Part shown: positions 1 to 11,338 of the stretch, piece after piece | How the letters are laid out: each line of letters opens with the position of its first letter | Numbering within the stretch: the first letter of the stretch is position 1 | NCBI GenBank assembly: GCA_001695595.3 | Contig: MBPM02000015.1 | Span: 434,001 to 498,000 of the forward strand | Origin: Plasmopara viticola | Lineage: Eukaryota > Oomycota > Peronosporomycetes > Peronosporales > Peronosporaceae | Direction: 5' to 3' | DNA: 64,000 nucleotides | The notes under the pieces: model-generated | What the model was told of the DNA's origin: nothing | Database searches by the model: none | What the model saw: only the letters and a program-made list of their open reading frames with translations | Position numbers and translations under genes: made by a program

Positions 1-114
1 AGCCACTTCCTTCATTTCAGCCTTTGTACCCACCACGTAATTGCTATCAACCTCATGCACCCTTACGTATTTTTCGAGTACGAAGTCGAGATCAAGGCAC
101 TTATAATAAAGTTG
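1..114 (-). CDS. possible exon of an unidentified gene, cut by the left edge
   Basis: About 38 open codons on the minus strand run off the left edge. The peptide contains CLDLDFVLEKYVRVHEVDS, which looks more like real coding sequence than random translation, but no start is visible and a stop lies just upstream, so it would have to be an internal exon or a decayed fragment. I do not recognise the family. A retrotransposon gag origin is possible. Confidence 0.2.
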
Positions 115-1719
115 CCGTAATCAAATCTATCTTGTGAACTTTAAATACGAAGTGACCCATTTGGCTGTGTAAGGCTTGCATGTGGGCAACTTTTTCTTTT
201 AAGCTGTGGCATGAGGACGTTGTCGATAATATCAATCATTGCATTGTAAACAAATAGTTGCAATAAATAATGAAAATACATATTAGCCAATGCACCACAA
301 ATCATGTCTATCAACATGCTCGTGATACATTCGTCGTCGTTGTAATGCACGTGCAGCACACGACACGCTTCGATCTGAATTAGTGCTACTTGTCCGTAAC
401 GCAGAATTTTTACGCGTCGACGCGTACGAAATATTCTCTATGCACCAGTGGCCACCATTTATGCTCTTTGCTTCGCACAAAAGAGGCCAACGTGCACTTT
501 AATGACTGCGACACAAGCTAAAGTAACTTTTACGGTGATTGCAAGACAGACTTGCTCATTCTCTCCATATATATTTGTATGTAGGGAGAAGGTTAAAGCC
601 ACAGAGAGCAAGGTTTGACATCTGCAGCTTTGAATGCTTCGGCACACGATTCGTACGGCATCAAAGATTATTGCTCTTCTTTAAAAGCTCAATTTGCCAT
701 GTACACAGAGTTACTGAGCTAAATGATTGCAAATTTGTAAAGTTTTTGTACTTGGCAGCTTTATGTCATCACGCTCCACTTTTTTACAAGGGTTTTTCTG
801 CTGCTCTGATGAAGAGTAGTATGTTTTGCAGCATCCTAAGTACGTCACCTCTAAGCATTGCGTACACATGCCAATTCGTTTAAAGCTTGAATGACAAGAA
901 ACATTATGATCTTCTCAGCGCAATTCTGGACATGTCAGAAACAAAAGTGTTAAACATTGAAAGCGATAAATTTTGAGAGGCCAAATACGAAGGTAATATG
1001 CTTCTTGACGACAATGTGTTTTCTATAATATCTTGAGAAGAAGTCCGACGAACCTTAACAACTAACGAAAAGATACGCTCCTAGTTTTTTTTCAGTCATC
1101 CTCGGGCATTCTATAACATGCAATTTCCTTTGGTCTACAAACGCGCAATATTCAATGCCGTCGAGTTTATATGCTCAACCGTCAGATTGATAGGACAAAA
1201 TTTAAATAATAAGAATTGAGCCCGCTCTTGTTCAAAATCAAAATCATTAAGTAAACTCTTGTCAACTCCTTATTAGCAATTCATTGTGCATTGTTTAACA
1301 TAATCAACCCAAAGTTTCTCACGGTAGCAAGAGAAGCAAAGACCGTCACTGGACATTATCCTTCCTGCTTGTGAGACCCATTCATGTCTTGGAGTGAGTT
1401 GTCTTACGCATTGATCATCTCTAGTAGTGGCACATCACTTTTACGACTTTAAAGCATTCTGTGAAGTATATGACAGTCTGACCGGGACGTCTACATGGAA
1501 ACTACGATTGTCGGTGTGCGCACCGATTGTAAAAAACTTTAGCGTTCGTTTAAAGGAAAGGTATTGGTTGCCGACGTCAAAAAAAAGTTTTTGTGGCATT
1601 TCTTCGGGAAATCCACTTTACTCCCACGCGAAAAACGGTCATTCTCGTCATGCTTGCTACCTATCGTAGATGTTGTTGTAAATAACGTCGCTAGCTTACT
1701 GCCCTCCAGGCAGCCACAA
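115..1719. other. intergenic, no gene seen
   Basis: A+T-rich sequence. The open frames present are short, overlap on both strands and show no recognisable domain. No RNA gene or clear repeat was seen. Confidence 0.5.
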
Positions 1720-2874
1720 CTAGCAAATTTTTCTCACTATGCCCGTGATTCCATCGAAACAAAAATAGTTGCAGATTGGTTCGTCCTTTTGCGAAATGGC
1801 CTTGATGACCTCCTGACCAAGAATTCCAGCCACAATCGCGCAGACTGGCACGACGTCTGTGTCTGCAATACGCAACAATGCCCTGATACACCACATCCAT
1901 TAGATTTTTAGCCTTTCGAAAGTCAATCCAATTGCAACGTACTGCAGCTCATCCGGCGACAAGTAGTCTTCGTCTAATCCGTTCTCTTCAAACTGCGCTC
2001 TCGCGTATTGAATAAAATCCACTACATGGTTGTCAGTAATCTTCCTAATGTCTTGAAGACACTTGTAACCCTGCAACACTGAACGTGAATTCTGCATGAG
2101 TCAAACCGTCCATCCTTTAATATACCTCTACGTACGTTGATTCTTGACAAACACTGACGGTAACTGTGGCGCGCGTTTACGAACACTCTGTAACGAGCTC
2201 CACTTGACTTTCTGAGCCAGCTCTAATGATTGAAAGGTAACGGTAACCGGGTCACTAGGTGCCGCATCAGTCCCGGCGACGTTACGGCGAAATGTGTGGT
2301 TCCCCAAATCGGCAAATATAAGGCCGTCGAAACCAAAGCTCTTGGCGGCGTAAAAGGCGATATTTAACGAGCGACATAGAGCATTCAATCTCAGCTCCGT
2401 CTTCTGCTCAGCTCCTATCAGACTCACGACTGTAAATTGCTTATAAAACTCATCGGGTAGCTCATCGAGTGGTATCGTCACGCACGAAACCTGGACCAGC
2501 GGGTTGAGCTCTTGAACACGGGGCAGACAAGCCTCGGCGCGCTATTGTAAGCATTTATGATTAGATTGTTTTAAACCAAAAGACTTGAGAGAAGAGCGAT
2601 CGTCACTCTCACGTACATTCTTGCCTATATCCTCCTCGAAGAGAAAGAACTGGACGGATGTATCTGTGAGTGTCGTAACCTTTGAGTCGTGCAATGTCAC
2701 GCTCATTCCCGCCAGGACGAGATTCTTCACTAATTCCGAGCCTAGGGCCGAAAGTCCACTAACCAAGACGTGCGAGCTTTGCAGACGTTTTTGAGCCTCC
2801 ACACCCCAAAGACGCATCTGTCGATCGTACACGGCCGCCTCTGCGACGCTAAAAGTCGTCGCATGCTCCGTCAT
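1720..2874 (-). CDS. AOS1: SUMO-activating enzyme subunit 1 (AOS1/SAE1-like)
   Basis: Regulatory half of the heterodimeric SUMO E1, which with UBA2 adenylates SUMO and starts nuclear SUMO conjugation. Four exons fit in phase: 2874-2617, 2541-2149, 2091-1943 and 1882-1720, giving 320 aa (human SAE1 is 346 aa). Seen: the N-terminal YDRQMRLWGVEAQKRL typical of ThiF/E1 proteins, a nucleotide-fold-like VLVSGLSALGSELVKNLVLAG (residues about 35-55), QELNPLV, and the C-terminal PVCAIVAGILGQEVIKA followed by YFCFDG, the signature end of SAE1. Introns are 58-75 bp with GT..AG borders. The start at 2874 gives the family-typical N-terminus. The start and upstream DNA lie inside the first of three 342-bp tandem repeats. 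A ULA1 (NEDD8 E1) assignment is less likely because the last exon matches SAE1. The junction of exons 2 and 3 is the least certain. Confidence 0.88.
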
Positions 2875-3868
2875 TACCACTGGTCGACTATTTTGCCTAT
2901 ATCTTGTATAATTTGATCGCAATCTGACGTATAAATATGTTTAAGTTTGTGCATCAAAAGAGGCTGACCTACCCTCGAAAACGTATATGAGCCATAACTT
3001 TTCAGGGACCACCCCAGTAGCCAAGGCTCCGTCACACTTGTCTACAAAACAATTCGTAACTGTCTCTCTTTCAGTATCACAATAGGAAACAAATCCTCCG
3101 ACAGGTACATTTGCTCTGCTTAACTTTGCAATATTTCCTACATACCGCTCCACACGCAACTCTCAAGAGTGCAGATACACGGAGGCGACGCTAAAAGTCG
3201 TCGCATGCTCCGTCATTATCTCTGGTCGACTATTTTGCCTATATCTTGTATAATTTGATCGCAATCTGACGTATAAATATGTATAAGTTTGTGCATCAAA
3301 AGAGGCTGACCTACCCTCGAAAACGTATATGAGCCATAACTTTTCAGGGACCACCCCAGTAGCCAAGGCTCCGTCACACTTGTCTACAAAACAATTCGTA
3401 ACTGTCTCTCTTTCAGTATCACAATAGGAAACAAATCCTCCGACAGGTACATTTGCTCTGCTTAACTTTGCAATATTTCCTACATACCGCTCCACACGCA
3501 ACTCTCAAGAGTGCAGATACACGGAGGCGACGCTAAAAGTCGTCGCATGCTCCGTCATTATCTCTGGTCGACTATTTTGCCTATATCTTGTATAATTTGA
3601 TCGCAATCTGACGTATAAATATGTATAAGTTTGTGCATCAAAAGAGGCTGACCTACCCTCGAAAACGTATATGAGCCATAACTTTTCAGGGACCACCCCA
3701 GTAGCCAAGGCTCCGTCACACTTGTCTACAAAACAATTCGTAACTGTCTCTCTTTCAGTATCACAATAGGAAACAAATCCTCCGACAAGTACATTTGCTC
3801 TGCTTAACTTTGCAATATTTCCTACATACCGCTCCACACGCAACTCTCAGGAGTGCAGATACACGGAG
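2843..3868. repeat. three tandem copies of a 342-bp unit covering the AOS1 start region
   Basis: Copies lie at 2843-3184, 3185-3526 and 3527-3868 and are nearly identical; for example a T/A change near 2941 and a G/A change near 3786. Each contains the AOS1 start codon, its first 11 codons and about 300 bp of upstream DNA. Copies 2 and 3 therefore hold a start codon that reads into a stop six codons after the homology ends. Because 342 is a multiple of three, the same minus-strand frame stays open in all three copies. Confidence 0.95.
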
Positions 3869-4095
3869 GTGTGCTGGAAGATATAAATCTTCCATCATCG
3901 ATCGGGCACTATTGATGGGTGCAACAGATTGCATTTCAGTGACTAGTTTTAGTATGATACGAATTTTGTCTTCTTCCCGTATACACTGTATTCAACTCTG
4001 CAATTTAAGTATAATTAGGAAAAATCTCGCTGTAATTGCGAAAAAAGTACCTTACGGTTTTGATGGGCCATTCATTTGCAACTACTTTCAACGAT

Positions 4096-4342
4096 AAGTG
4101 GGGGAAGGTGAGCGTAGAGAAGGCAAAGCAGTAAGGCTTGCAGGAGAGAGTCTGCGCGAGGAAAAACCAAGTAGAGACACTTGTTAGGAAGGGAGGAAAT
4201 TTCATAGGAAGCATATTCATGATCATTGTTGTTTGGACCGTCGGACAGCCTCTTGTATTGCATAACCTAGGAAATCGGAGCAAATTGGATATCTTCTATT
4301 TCTCCTCTCAATACGAGCATGCGTGAACTCCGAGAGTTCTCA
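4096..4342 (-). repeat. 3' LTR of the decayed Copia element
   Basis: Similar to 7616-7935 in its first 100 bp and in the block around 4219-4300. On the minus strand it would begin TGTGAGAACTCTCGG and end near 4096, consistent with TG..CA-type LTR borders. It is shorter than its partner, so one copy has gained or lost about 130 bp. Confidence 0.6.
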
Positions 4343-4389
4343 CAAGGTCAGCAAGACATGGCACCATGTCCGCCAGCATTACCGAAGTT

Positions 4390-5261
4390 TCAAAATTTCA
4401 AGCTTGACTTCACCTTTCTTTAATTCGTCACGGATGTGATGATAAGTGATGTCGATGTGCTTGGCGCGACCATAGTTGACCGGTTTCTTCGTCGTTTTGA
4501 TACATGATCGATTAACTATAAAAGGCTTTAGTCTGGTCTCTTTTACTAGCTGCACCTAAAGTGTCACAAAGAAAGCGACGCATTTACTTGCCTTCTTGTA
4601 TCGCCAGGCCGGGTGCGATGTATCCGGCTTTGCTGGCTGGCAGTGATAAGTTTATTTGTTTTTGCTTCCCCGACTCATAGGTCTTCCCATCAATACAAAT
4701 GCATACCAATTCATATCCAGAAGCTGACTTGCGATCAGCATGATCGCTAGCCCAGTCCGCATCCGAGCACCCACAAAAAATTATTTATCACTAGGGTCGA
4801 AAGTGGTGCCATGTCACTCGCTTCCTTGAAGAAACAACAATCCTCTGATCGCAACTCAGTGTTCAGCTTGTGATATCTCCATGAAAAGTAATAAATATCG
4901 AACAGCAAAACAACGTCTGGACGTGTTGCAGTTGTTTTAAGCATCAGAACAACTACATTTTCACTAAATTTAACAGCTTTTTCTGTTTTGCAGCACTTGG
5001 CACGAGTCGTGAGCTCAAGTCTGTCGTCCTCATTACTGCCTTAACACTCACGCCGAATTGCTTTAGAACGTCGTCGACGTAGCGTCCCTGGCATAGTGCG
5101 ATACTGCCGTCGGCGTTATATATTAGTTCGATACCCAAAACAAAAGTACACTTTCCTTTGTCCGTCATCTCGAGCCGTGACTCTAGATTGTCTTCTATTT
5201 GCACAACAGGATCTGCTGGGCTGCTAGTGATGAGTACATCGTCCACGTATACCAGCAGCAT
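4390..5261 (-). pseudogene. Copia reverse transcriptase and RNase H remnant
   Basis: The minus strand encodes MLLVYVDDVLITSS, the YVDD catalytic box of Copia RT, followed by LGIEL, and then after frame breaks the RNase H part with DADWASD-like and DRKSASGYELVCIDGK sequences (4700-4760) and a C-terminal KHIDITYHHIRDELKKGEVK (about 4400-4460), typical of Copia RNase H. Several stops and shifts separate the pieces, so no functional polyprotein can be made. Confidence 0.88.
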
Positions 5262-5753
5262 ATGTAATGGCCGTCGACATTGTAGATATAGTGGTACGGG
5301 TCGAAAGTAGATGCACAGAACCCAATTGAGTATACAAACCCAATGAAGGTCTCAATTCAAACCCATGATGCTTGTTTTTGGCCACTAATCGCTTTCACTA
5401 AATCCAAGCAATCGAAAATACCTTAGAGCTCAACTCCTTCTGGGACCAGACTTCTATCATGACACCGTAAAGGAATGCCGTAACAACATCAAGCTGGTCA
5501 AAGATCTCAAGCGCACTTATTTCTTCAAGCTCATTCTCATGACACTTGTAGCGTGGAGGAGCTAAACTACGGCTGTTTAGAATGCGGCTGAAAGATTATT
5601 GCGCATTTTAGAGAGCTTGAGATTAATTTGGTACGCTAAAATACTGTCATCGATGGTAAGCGGGTCAAGATTAATGTCATCGTCGTTACTATCAGGGGTT
5701 ACCGACCTCGTAGATCAAAGCTAAGGTTTGATCCAACAAAATTGACGTCGCGG

Positions 5754-6440
5754 CTAATAACATTGTGTCCTGCCTTGATAAAAAAAACCGATAAGCCCAT
5801 GAAGACTCTTGATAACCCATGCAGATACCGGCACGAGCTTTCGGGTCCCACTTGAGTCGCTTTTTCCCTGGTGTTGTAGTAAATATTTAGCAGACAAAAA
5901 AACGCAGGTGCTTTTCAGACTTGGTAAGTGGGATTTTGCTTGCAGCCTTGGGTGAGAAAGTCGGTTTATGATGTTGATTGCTGTCATTGGCTAAAAGCCC
6001 TGGTTCAATTTAGCATGGTGCAGTGATGCGCGACCGATGGTAGCTACAGTCCTGATGGCGCGCTCAGCTGTACAATTTGTCGGATGCACGTATGGAGCTG
6101 TGACTTGCTGCTCGACACCTTGGTCGCCACAAAATATCTTAAGTAAATTTGTTGCAAAGTCGTGAGCTTTATCATGTCTCACATGACTTGCTTGACGATT
6201 TGCTTCTGAACCGTGAATTGAAGCTTGTGAGACGTTCTTTGGTGTCGGACTTGGCACTCAGACAAAAGTCTCTCATACATCCGCTGGCTTCGTCGACAAT
6301 GTTGTTCTATGGGGCCAAAGTATCATTCCGACGCTTGTCTTGGTTATATTCTGCATCTTAAATCAAGTTGCGAAGCACTACAATCGAAGCGGACCCATTC
6401 TTGCTTACAAATTGGTGTTGCGTCTCAGCACCGTCGAATT
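5754..6440 (-). pseudogene. Copia integrase remnant
   Basis: The minus strand carries QQVTAPYVHPTNCTAERAIRT (6070-6110), the end of the integrase catalytic core with its conserved Glu, followed by the region that normally joins integrase to RT (KRLKWDPKARAGICMGYQES in shifted frames near 5820-5870). Frames change repeatedly. It lies between protease and RT pieces, as in an intact Copia element. Confidence 0.75.
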
Positions 6441-6449
6441 TGTTGAATA

Positions 6450-7600
6450 TTAAGGAGTACGGAGCCAGTAAAGACCGTCCATAAGGTCTGTTGTGGTGTG
6501 AACCTTGCGCGCAATGTCCATGCGCGTGCCTACAAACACCACCTGGAACTTGCCTTCTGTGGCTTCATAAGCAGATTCGTGGCACGAATAGTACGGCCTA
6601 TGTTTCGATGTTGGATACGTTGCCATCGGGTAAAACCACACGCTTGATGATGGTCTCGTTGTTTAAGTTGTGCTCATTGAGCTTCGCAATTTTTTTTCTT
6701 AGTGTTGCATATATGATGCGTTGCAGCACTGTCGATTGCCCACATTCCAGGCAAATTTTTTTTGGTTGAAATTCCGCACTTTAACGAGAGCGCAAACGTA
6801 ACACGGTCGTAATCGTACTGATCGTTGGATCGACAGTGAGCATTGCTTGCTTCGCATTTATGAGCTTGGCCGCCGCGTCGAGCACCTCGATTCTAATTCC
6901 TCTTCTTGGTCCATCAACACTCCGCCGATTTACCCATTTTTTTGCAGTAGGTGCATTAGCGATATTCTCGCTCTGTGCCAAACGTCTGTACCGCTTTCTC
7001 AGTCTTAATTGTCGTACTTTTTTGCCACTAATTGTGCTCATTCTTTAGCACTTAAAATACAATTTACGTCCCCAACTCTGCATTGCTGGTTTCAAAGTTG
7101 AGCAATACATTCTCGTAGCTCTTTGATAAAATGAGCAAGATGCAAATTGCTACGTCTTCGTCCTCCTCCTTCGCGCCGATGCCAAAAAGCTTTGCGCTGG
7201 ATTTGAAAACTTCATTGCAGTGATTAAGACATTGCCGCCTTCGGACATATCCAGGCTGAAGAGTTGGCGCTTCAAGTGAATGCGATCAGCCTTTTAATTC
7301 CACCGTATATCGTCGTAATACACTCCCACGCAACCCACGCTTCCTCACAGTCAGCAACAACGTGGTGATAGTCCGCATCTATATGAAGCAGCATTAATCC
7401 AAACGCAATGCTGCTTTTCCTGACACATTTGTCCGAGGCGCGGATTAACAAAACTCGGAGTCACTTCGTGGTTGACAACATGTCACACGTCCTTGATAAG
7501 AAACACGCCACGCATTTTGCAATTCCATGTGGCGTAGTTGTCGCCGTTAAAATTGTCGATGGCGACCTTGGCCGAGGCGTTATGCACCGGGATTATGGCT
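6450..7600 (-). pseudogene. Copia gag and protease remnant
   Basis: The gag start is visible near 7490-7580 on the minus strand as [19 protein letters not shown], matching the usual Copia pattern F-x-G-x-N-Y-x-x-W. The protease is recognisable near 6690-6760 as IDSAATHHICNTKK, the Copia aspartic protease box, followed by VVLPDGN. Frameshifts and stops interrupt both. Confidence 0.75.
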
Positions 7601-7615
7601 GTTGGGCTCCTTACC

Positions 7616-7935
7616 TGTAAGAAGGTAAGCAAAGCAAAGACTGGAAGTAAGACTTGCAGAAAGAGTCTGCGCGAAAGAATATCCACCGTAGACGCTTGTA
7701 AGAGAAAAAGAAGATTTCAAATAATATGGTCCTTAATTCGCAACTCCTTTGTTACCTCTGAGCCTAACATTTATCCATCTAAGCAAATCAGAATGACTTA
7801 CCGTTCGGCCGCTATCATCTTCAGTGCGCTACTTTCTGTGTCTTTCCATGACGCCATCGTTGTTGATTTGAGCCGTCGGACAGCCGCTCAAATTGGATAC
7901 TCTAGAAAATCGAAAAGAACCGAGGGAAAGCGGCT
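7616..7935 (-). repeat. 5' LTR of the decayed Copia element
   Basis: Pairs with 4096-4342. Immediately inside it (minus strand, just below 7616) lies GGTAAGGAGCCCAAC, close to the GGTTATGAGCCCAA found inside the Copia 5' end near 63844. Both are candidate primer-binding sites. The right border is not sharp. Confidence 0.55.
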
Positions 7936-7981
7936 ATCTCCAATAGAAAGCAATGGCTCATTACATTCCTTCGAAACGGCC

Positions 7982-8255
7982 TAGATGGAGAGGGATTAAC
8001 ATTGATTTGTCTCTCGACCTTCAAAGATCTAACAGACAGAAAGGAAGGCTGCCGAATGGATGGAACATTTTACGATGACCAAACCGAGGTACGGTTGCCT
8101 CCCATAAAAAGCTGTGAAATGCACTTGCCCCTTATATCTCCAATACAACATAGATGGAGAGGGATCAGCGTTGTTTGTTAATCTTGACCTACAATGGCTT
8201 TACAGACATAAGGGTAGGCTGCCGATTGGATTATCTTACGATGACCAAGCCAGGA
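7982..8255. repeat. diverged tandem duplication, period about 169 bp
   Basis: The block from 7982 (TAGATGGAGAGGGATTAACA) recurs from 8151 (TAGATGGAGAGGGATCAGCG), with further shared stretches AGGCTGCCGA and ACGATGACCAA. The copies differ at many sites. No coding function was recognised. It abuts the Copia LTR. Confidence 0.7.
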
Positions 8256-9597
8256 CAAAAAAGATTGCTTCGGCTTGTCATTGTGCCGAGACCGGCCTTG
8301 CGCCTGAAACTGTGCCTATTGCAAAGGATACTTCTGCTAAAAATTCTGCACCTGTGACGTAGGGGTGAGCTATAAATGTTCGCCTGCCACACATCTTCTA
8401 ATAATCTGCCCGGTGGTCCACCGACACATTTGCTTTTGGCAATAAATTTGGCGAGCACTCGCTTGGTTTTCCGCCCGCCGAAGTTGTGGAGATGCCTCAG
8501 ATAAATGATAGCACTGTTAATACACCCTCGTCGCTCAAAATACGTCTTTTGAGTATTTGAATTACATGATTATTACTAGCCAAGATCTTTTGTATTCAGG
8601 CCGAAGGAGTAGAAAAATTGTGGCTTTCAAAGGTAAAGGCTCGACCTGGGGCATATTGCATAACGAAGTAATTTTAATAGGTGGCCAGAAAGGAGAGAGA
8701 TCAAACGCAAAAAAGCCGGTCTAATTCTCGGGCTATGCAATTTATAAACCGTAGGGTACCGACGCGAGTCGCCTTTCTGAACAACGGCTTTGACGAGAGA
8801 AAAAAAATGAGCGGATTGGATGGTTGCTATCTGTTCGATACAGACCATGACGTCGAGCAGTATATTTGCCTGCTTTTCGTGCCACAACAATATATAGTGT
8901 CATTTTTTTGCAAAGATGCAATGTTCTAATGCGACCCAACGGCTATATGCGCATTAAATTCTGATATAATGTTTCACCCGGTGTCAAATGAAGCTTGAAG
9001 ACAAGATTGATCCGAACTTGGTGTGAGAGCCACCAAAGTTAAATCATGTGAAAACCTTAAGAATATTGCAGCCCAAATCGTAATCGCTTTAGAGTGAAAC
9101 TTACGCCCATGAGTTTAAAGTGCAGCTTGCTCACTTGGTAAATTGGAGACAAATTCTTTTCGAGATGTCCCGGTATTAACTTAACGCCGAGGTTGTCGCT
9201 GGGATTTAAGCTTCATAAGCAGGCATTTATATAATTCTGCCACACTAATGCGCGGTCAAAACTTCAGCTTACAATCGAGCTGCTCGTCGCTTCTAATCTA
9301 AAATCGCAGCTTCATCAAATTGTATATTTAGTTCCTAGTGTAACTTTTAATAAAACAACAGTTTAAATATCTGAAACAACGATTGAAATATCTGATTCTA
9401 TAGGAGGGTAAGAAATTCCACCAGCTGCGGAATGCTTGGGAAACGTGGGTAACATCGCTCTACAGGTGGATAGTATGATATATTTATTGATTATGCTTGA
9501 AAAAATCTGCAAGCCGGCGAAATAGGTCCACAGAGTCCGAATTAAATGCGTAATTGATCTCAATTCGCTGGATAGGTTGGCAGAATAAACACTTTCT
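8256..9597. other. intergenic, no gene seen
   Basis: A+T-rich DNA with only short overlapping frames and no recognisable domain. Confidence 0.5.
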
Positions 9598-11338
9598 TAG
9601 TCACGGCAGGCGCACTCAAATCTTGTGGCGCTGCCATTGAAAAAACTCGAAAAGCCAAGTTCTTGACTGAATAAAGAGCCAGAATTTTTTTGGAGTTGGG
9701 GCTTCTAACAAAGAAAGCTGCTCTTGAGGACGTAATTGATCTCTTCGATGTCGACGAGAATGTCTTGGACAGGCCTTATCGGTAAGAGACGTGACACATG
9801 GGGAGAGATCCTGAAGAAACCCAAACGTTCCTCATATTCTTTATTTAGACAATGCTCAGATGTGATTGCTTATGATCAAAGTTTTGCCAGATAGATGAGG
9901 CTGAACTTAGCGAGATGTCACCAGGCAATGGCCTTTGCCACTGCAACATGGTTTATTGATGTTTTTTAACGAAAAGGCAAAGATCGACTTGGCGCAGTCA
10001 ACGTTATCCCTTCGTCATCGAATTTCTGTGTTTTAAAGTCGAACGGAAATGGTCAATTAGCTCAAGCTTACCAGTGTGGTGCACTTGAACAAGCGCATAT
10101 TGAAAATAGGCCTTTTTTACATTAAGCCCAGGTACACTTTTTGGATTTCGTAGATAGCTATTGCCAAATTCGAACGGAGCAGCAAGATCTTAAACCTTAT
10201 TGGTCAACATGCTCAGAGACATGCTAAGGCAACGGCTAGAAATGTTACGAGAGCGATCAAGTGCCTCGGCGACAGTTTATTGCCCTATATGTTCTAGGCA
10301 TACATTCATCCATAGCCGCTTTAACGCGTTTCGTCAGCTTTAGAAGACTAGTTAAGTAATAAGGCCGAGGATTGAAGCCCTCGGCTGTCATGGAAGCGGC
10401 CGTGGGCTCGCACAGCTCTAAAATATCAAACAGTTTGTTAAGGCACGGGAGGCGTACTCAAATTTTGTGTTGCTGCCATAGTCTAAACCTGAAAAAGCTT
10501 GAAGTGCTAAATTCATGATAAATTAAGAGCCAGGATTATCGTAGAGCCAAGACTCCCAGAAATGAAAGTTTCTCTCGAGGACATGATTTGTCCCTCCGAT
10601 TATGATGAGGATGTCTTAAATAAGCCTTAGCAGTAGTAGACGCTGCACATGGGTAGAGATCCTGAAGAAACCCAGAACCCCTTATATTCTTTATTTAGGC
10701 AATTATTATATGTGTCGTATCATCGAAGCTTTGCCAGAAGGAGGAGGCTGAACATAGCAAGTTGTGCCACCATGAACTGGCCATTGTCACTCGAATGTGG
10801 CTTATTGATGACTTTTTCAGCGAAAAACAAAATCGACTTGGTGAGTCAACGTTTTCCCTCGTCACCGACTTCCTGTGTTTAAAGCCAAACAGAAAGCGTC
10901 AATTTGCTCAAGCCGAACAGTGTGATGCGCTTGCACAAACGCGTATCCAGACAAAATTGCTTCCATATCATGCCCGTGTACACTTAGTGGATTTGATAGA
11001 TGGTTTTTGCCGAAACCAAACGGAGTAGCTAGATTTTGCACCTTATTGGTCAGAACGTCTAGATGCATGCTAAGGCAGCGATTAGTGATGTTACGAGGGC
11101 AATAAAGCGCCCCGGCGACAATTGGTTCTCTGGTCACGCAATTGCTTCGAAACCTTACGGGCTTTCGTTTCGACACAATTGAACATTATATTCATCCATA
11201 GCAGCTTCGAGAGTGTCGTCGGCTTTGAAAGACGAGGAATTAATTTAGGCCGATCAGGTACCATTTAATTTTGCACCAAATAATGTTAGAAAGGATTGAA
11301 GCCCCTGGTTGTCTTGTAGTGACCGTGAGCTCGCACGG
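9598..11338 (+). repeat. degenerate tandem duplication, about 840-bp unit, possibly decayed coding genes
   Basis: Copy A (9598-10425) and copy B (10439-11338) share colinear blocks: GCACTCAAATCTTGTG / GTACTCAAATTTTGTG, GAGATCCTGAAGAAACCCA, ATTCTTTATTTAG, GAGGCTGAAC, and CATTCATCCATAGC near the end. Both contain a gene-like stretch (LEDVIDLFDVDENVLDRPYR in A; LEDMICPSDYDEDVLN in B) but several stops and shifts break them. Each probably descends from a gene duplicated in tandem before both copies decayed. The family is not identifiable; a secreted effector origin is a guess only. Confidence 0.65.

Larger units (their letters stand above)
4096..7935 (-). mobile_element. decayed Ty1/Copia LTR retrotransposon
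   Basis: A minus-strand element in the order LTR, gag, protease, integrase, reverse transcriptase, RNase H, LTR, which is the Copia order (integrase before RT). The flanking LTR-like sequences (about 4096-4342 and 7616-7935) share blocks such as GAGTCTGCGCGA and CCGTCGGACAGCC but are strongly diverged, and the right one carries about 130 bp absent from the left. All internal genes are broken by stops and frameshifts. The element is old and inactive. Exact ends are uncertain because target-site duplications are not evident. Confidence 0.85.

Noticed and set aside
10649..11028. Two overlapping frames in copy B of the tandem duplication treated as intact small genes
   Set aside because: They are in different frames of the same homologous block, and copy A has stops at the matching places, so decay of a longer frame is the simpler view.
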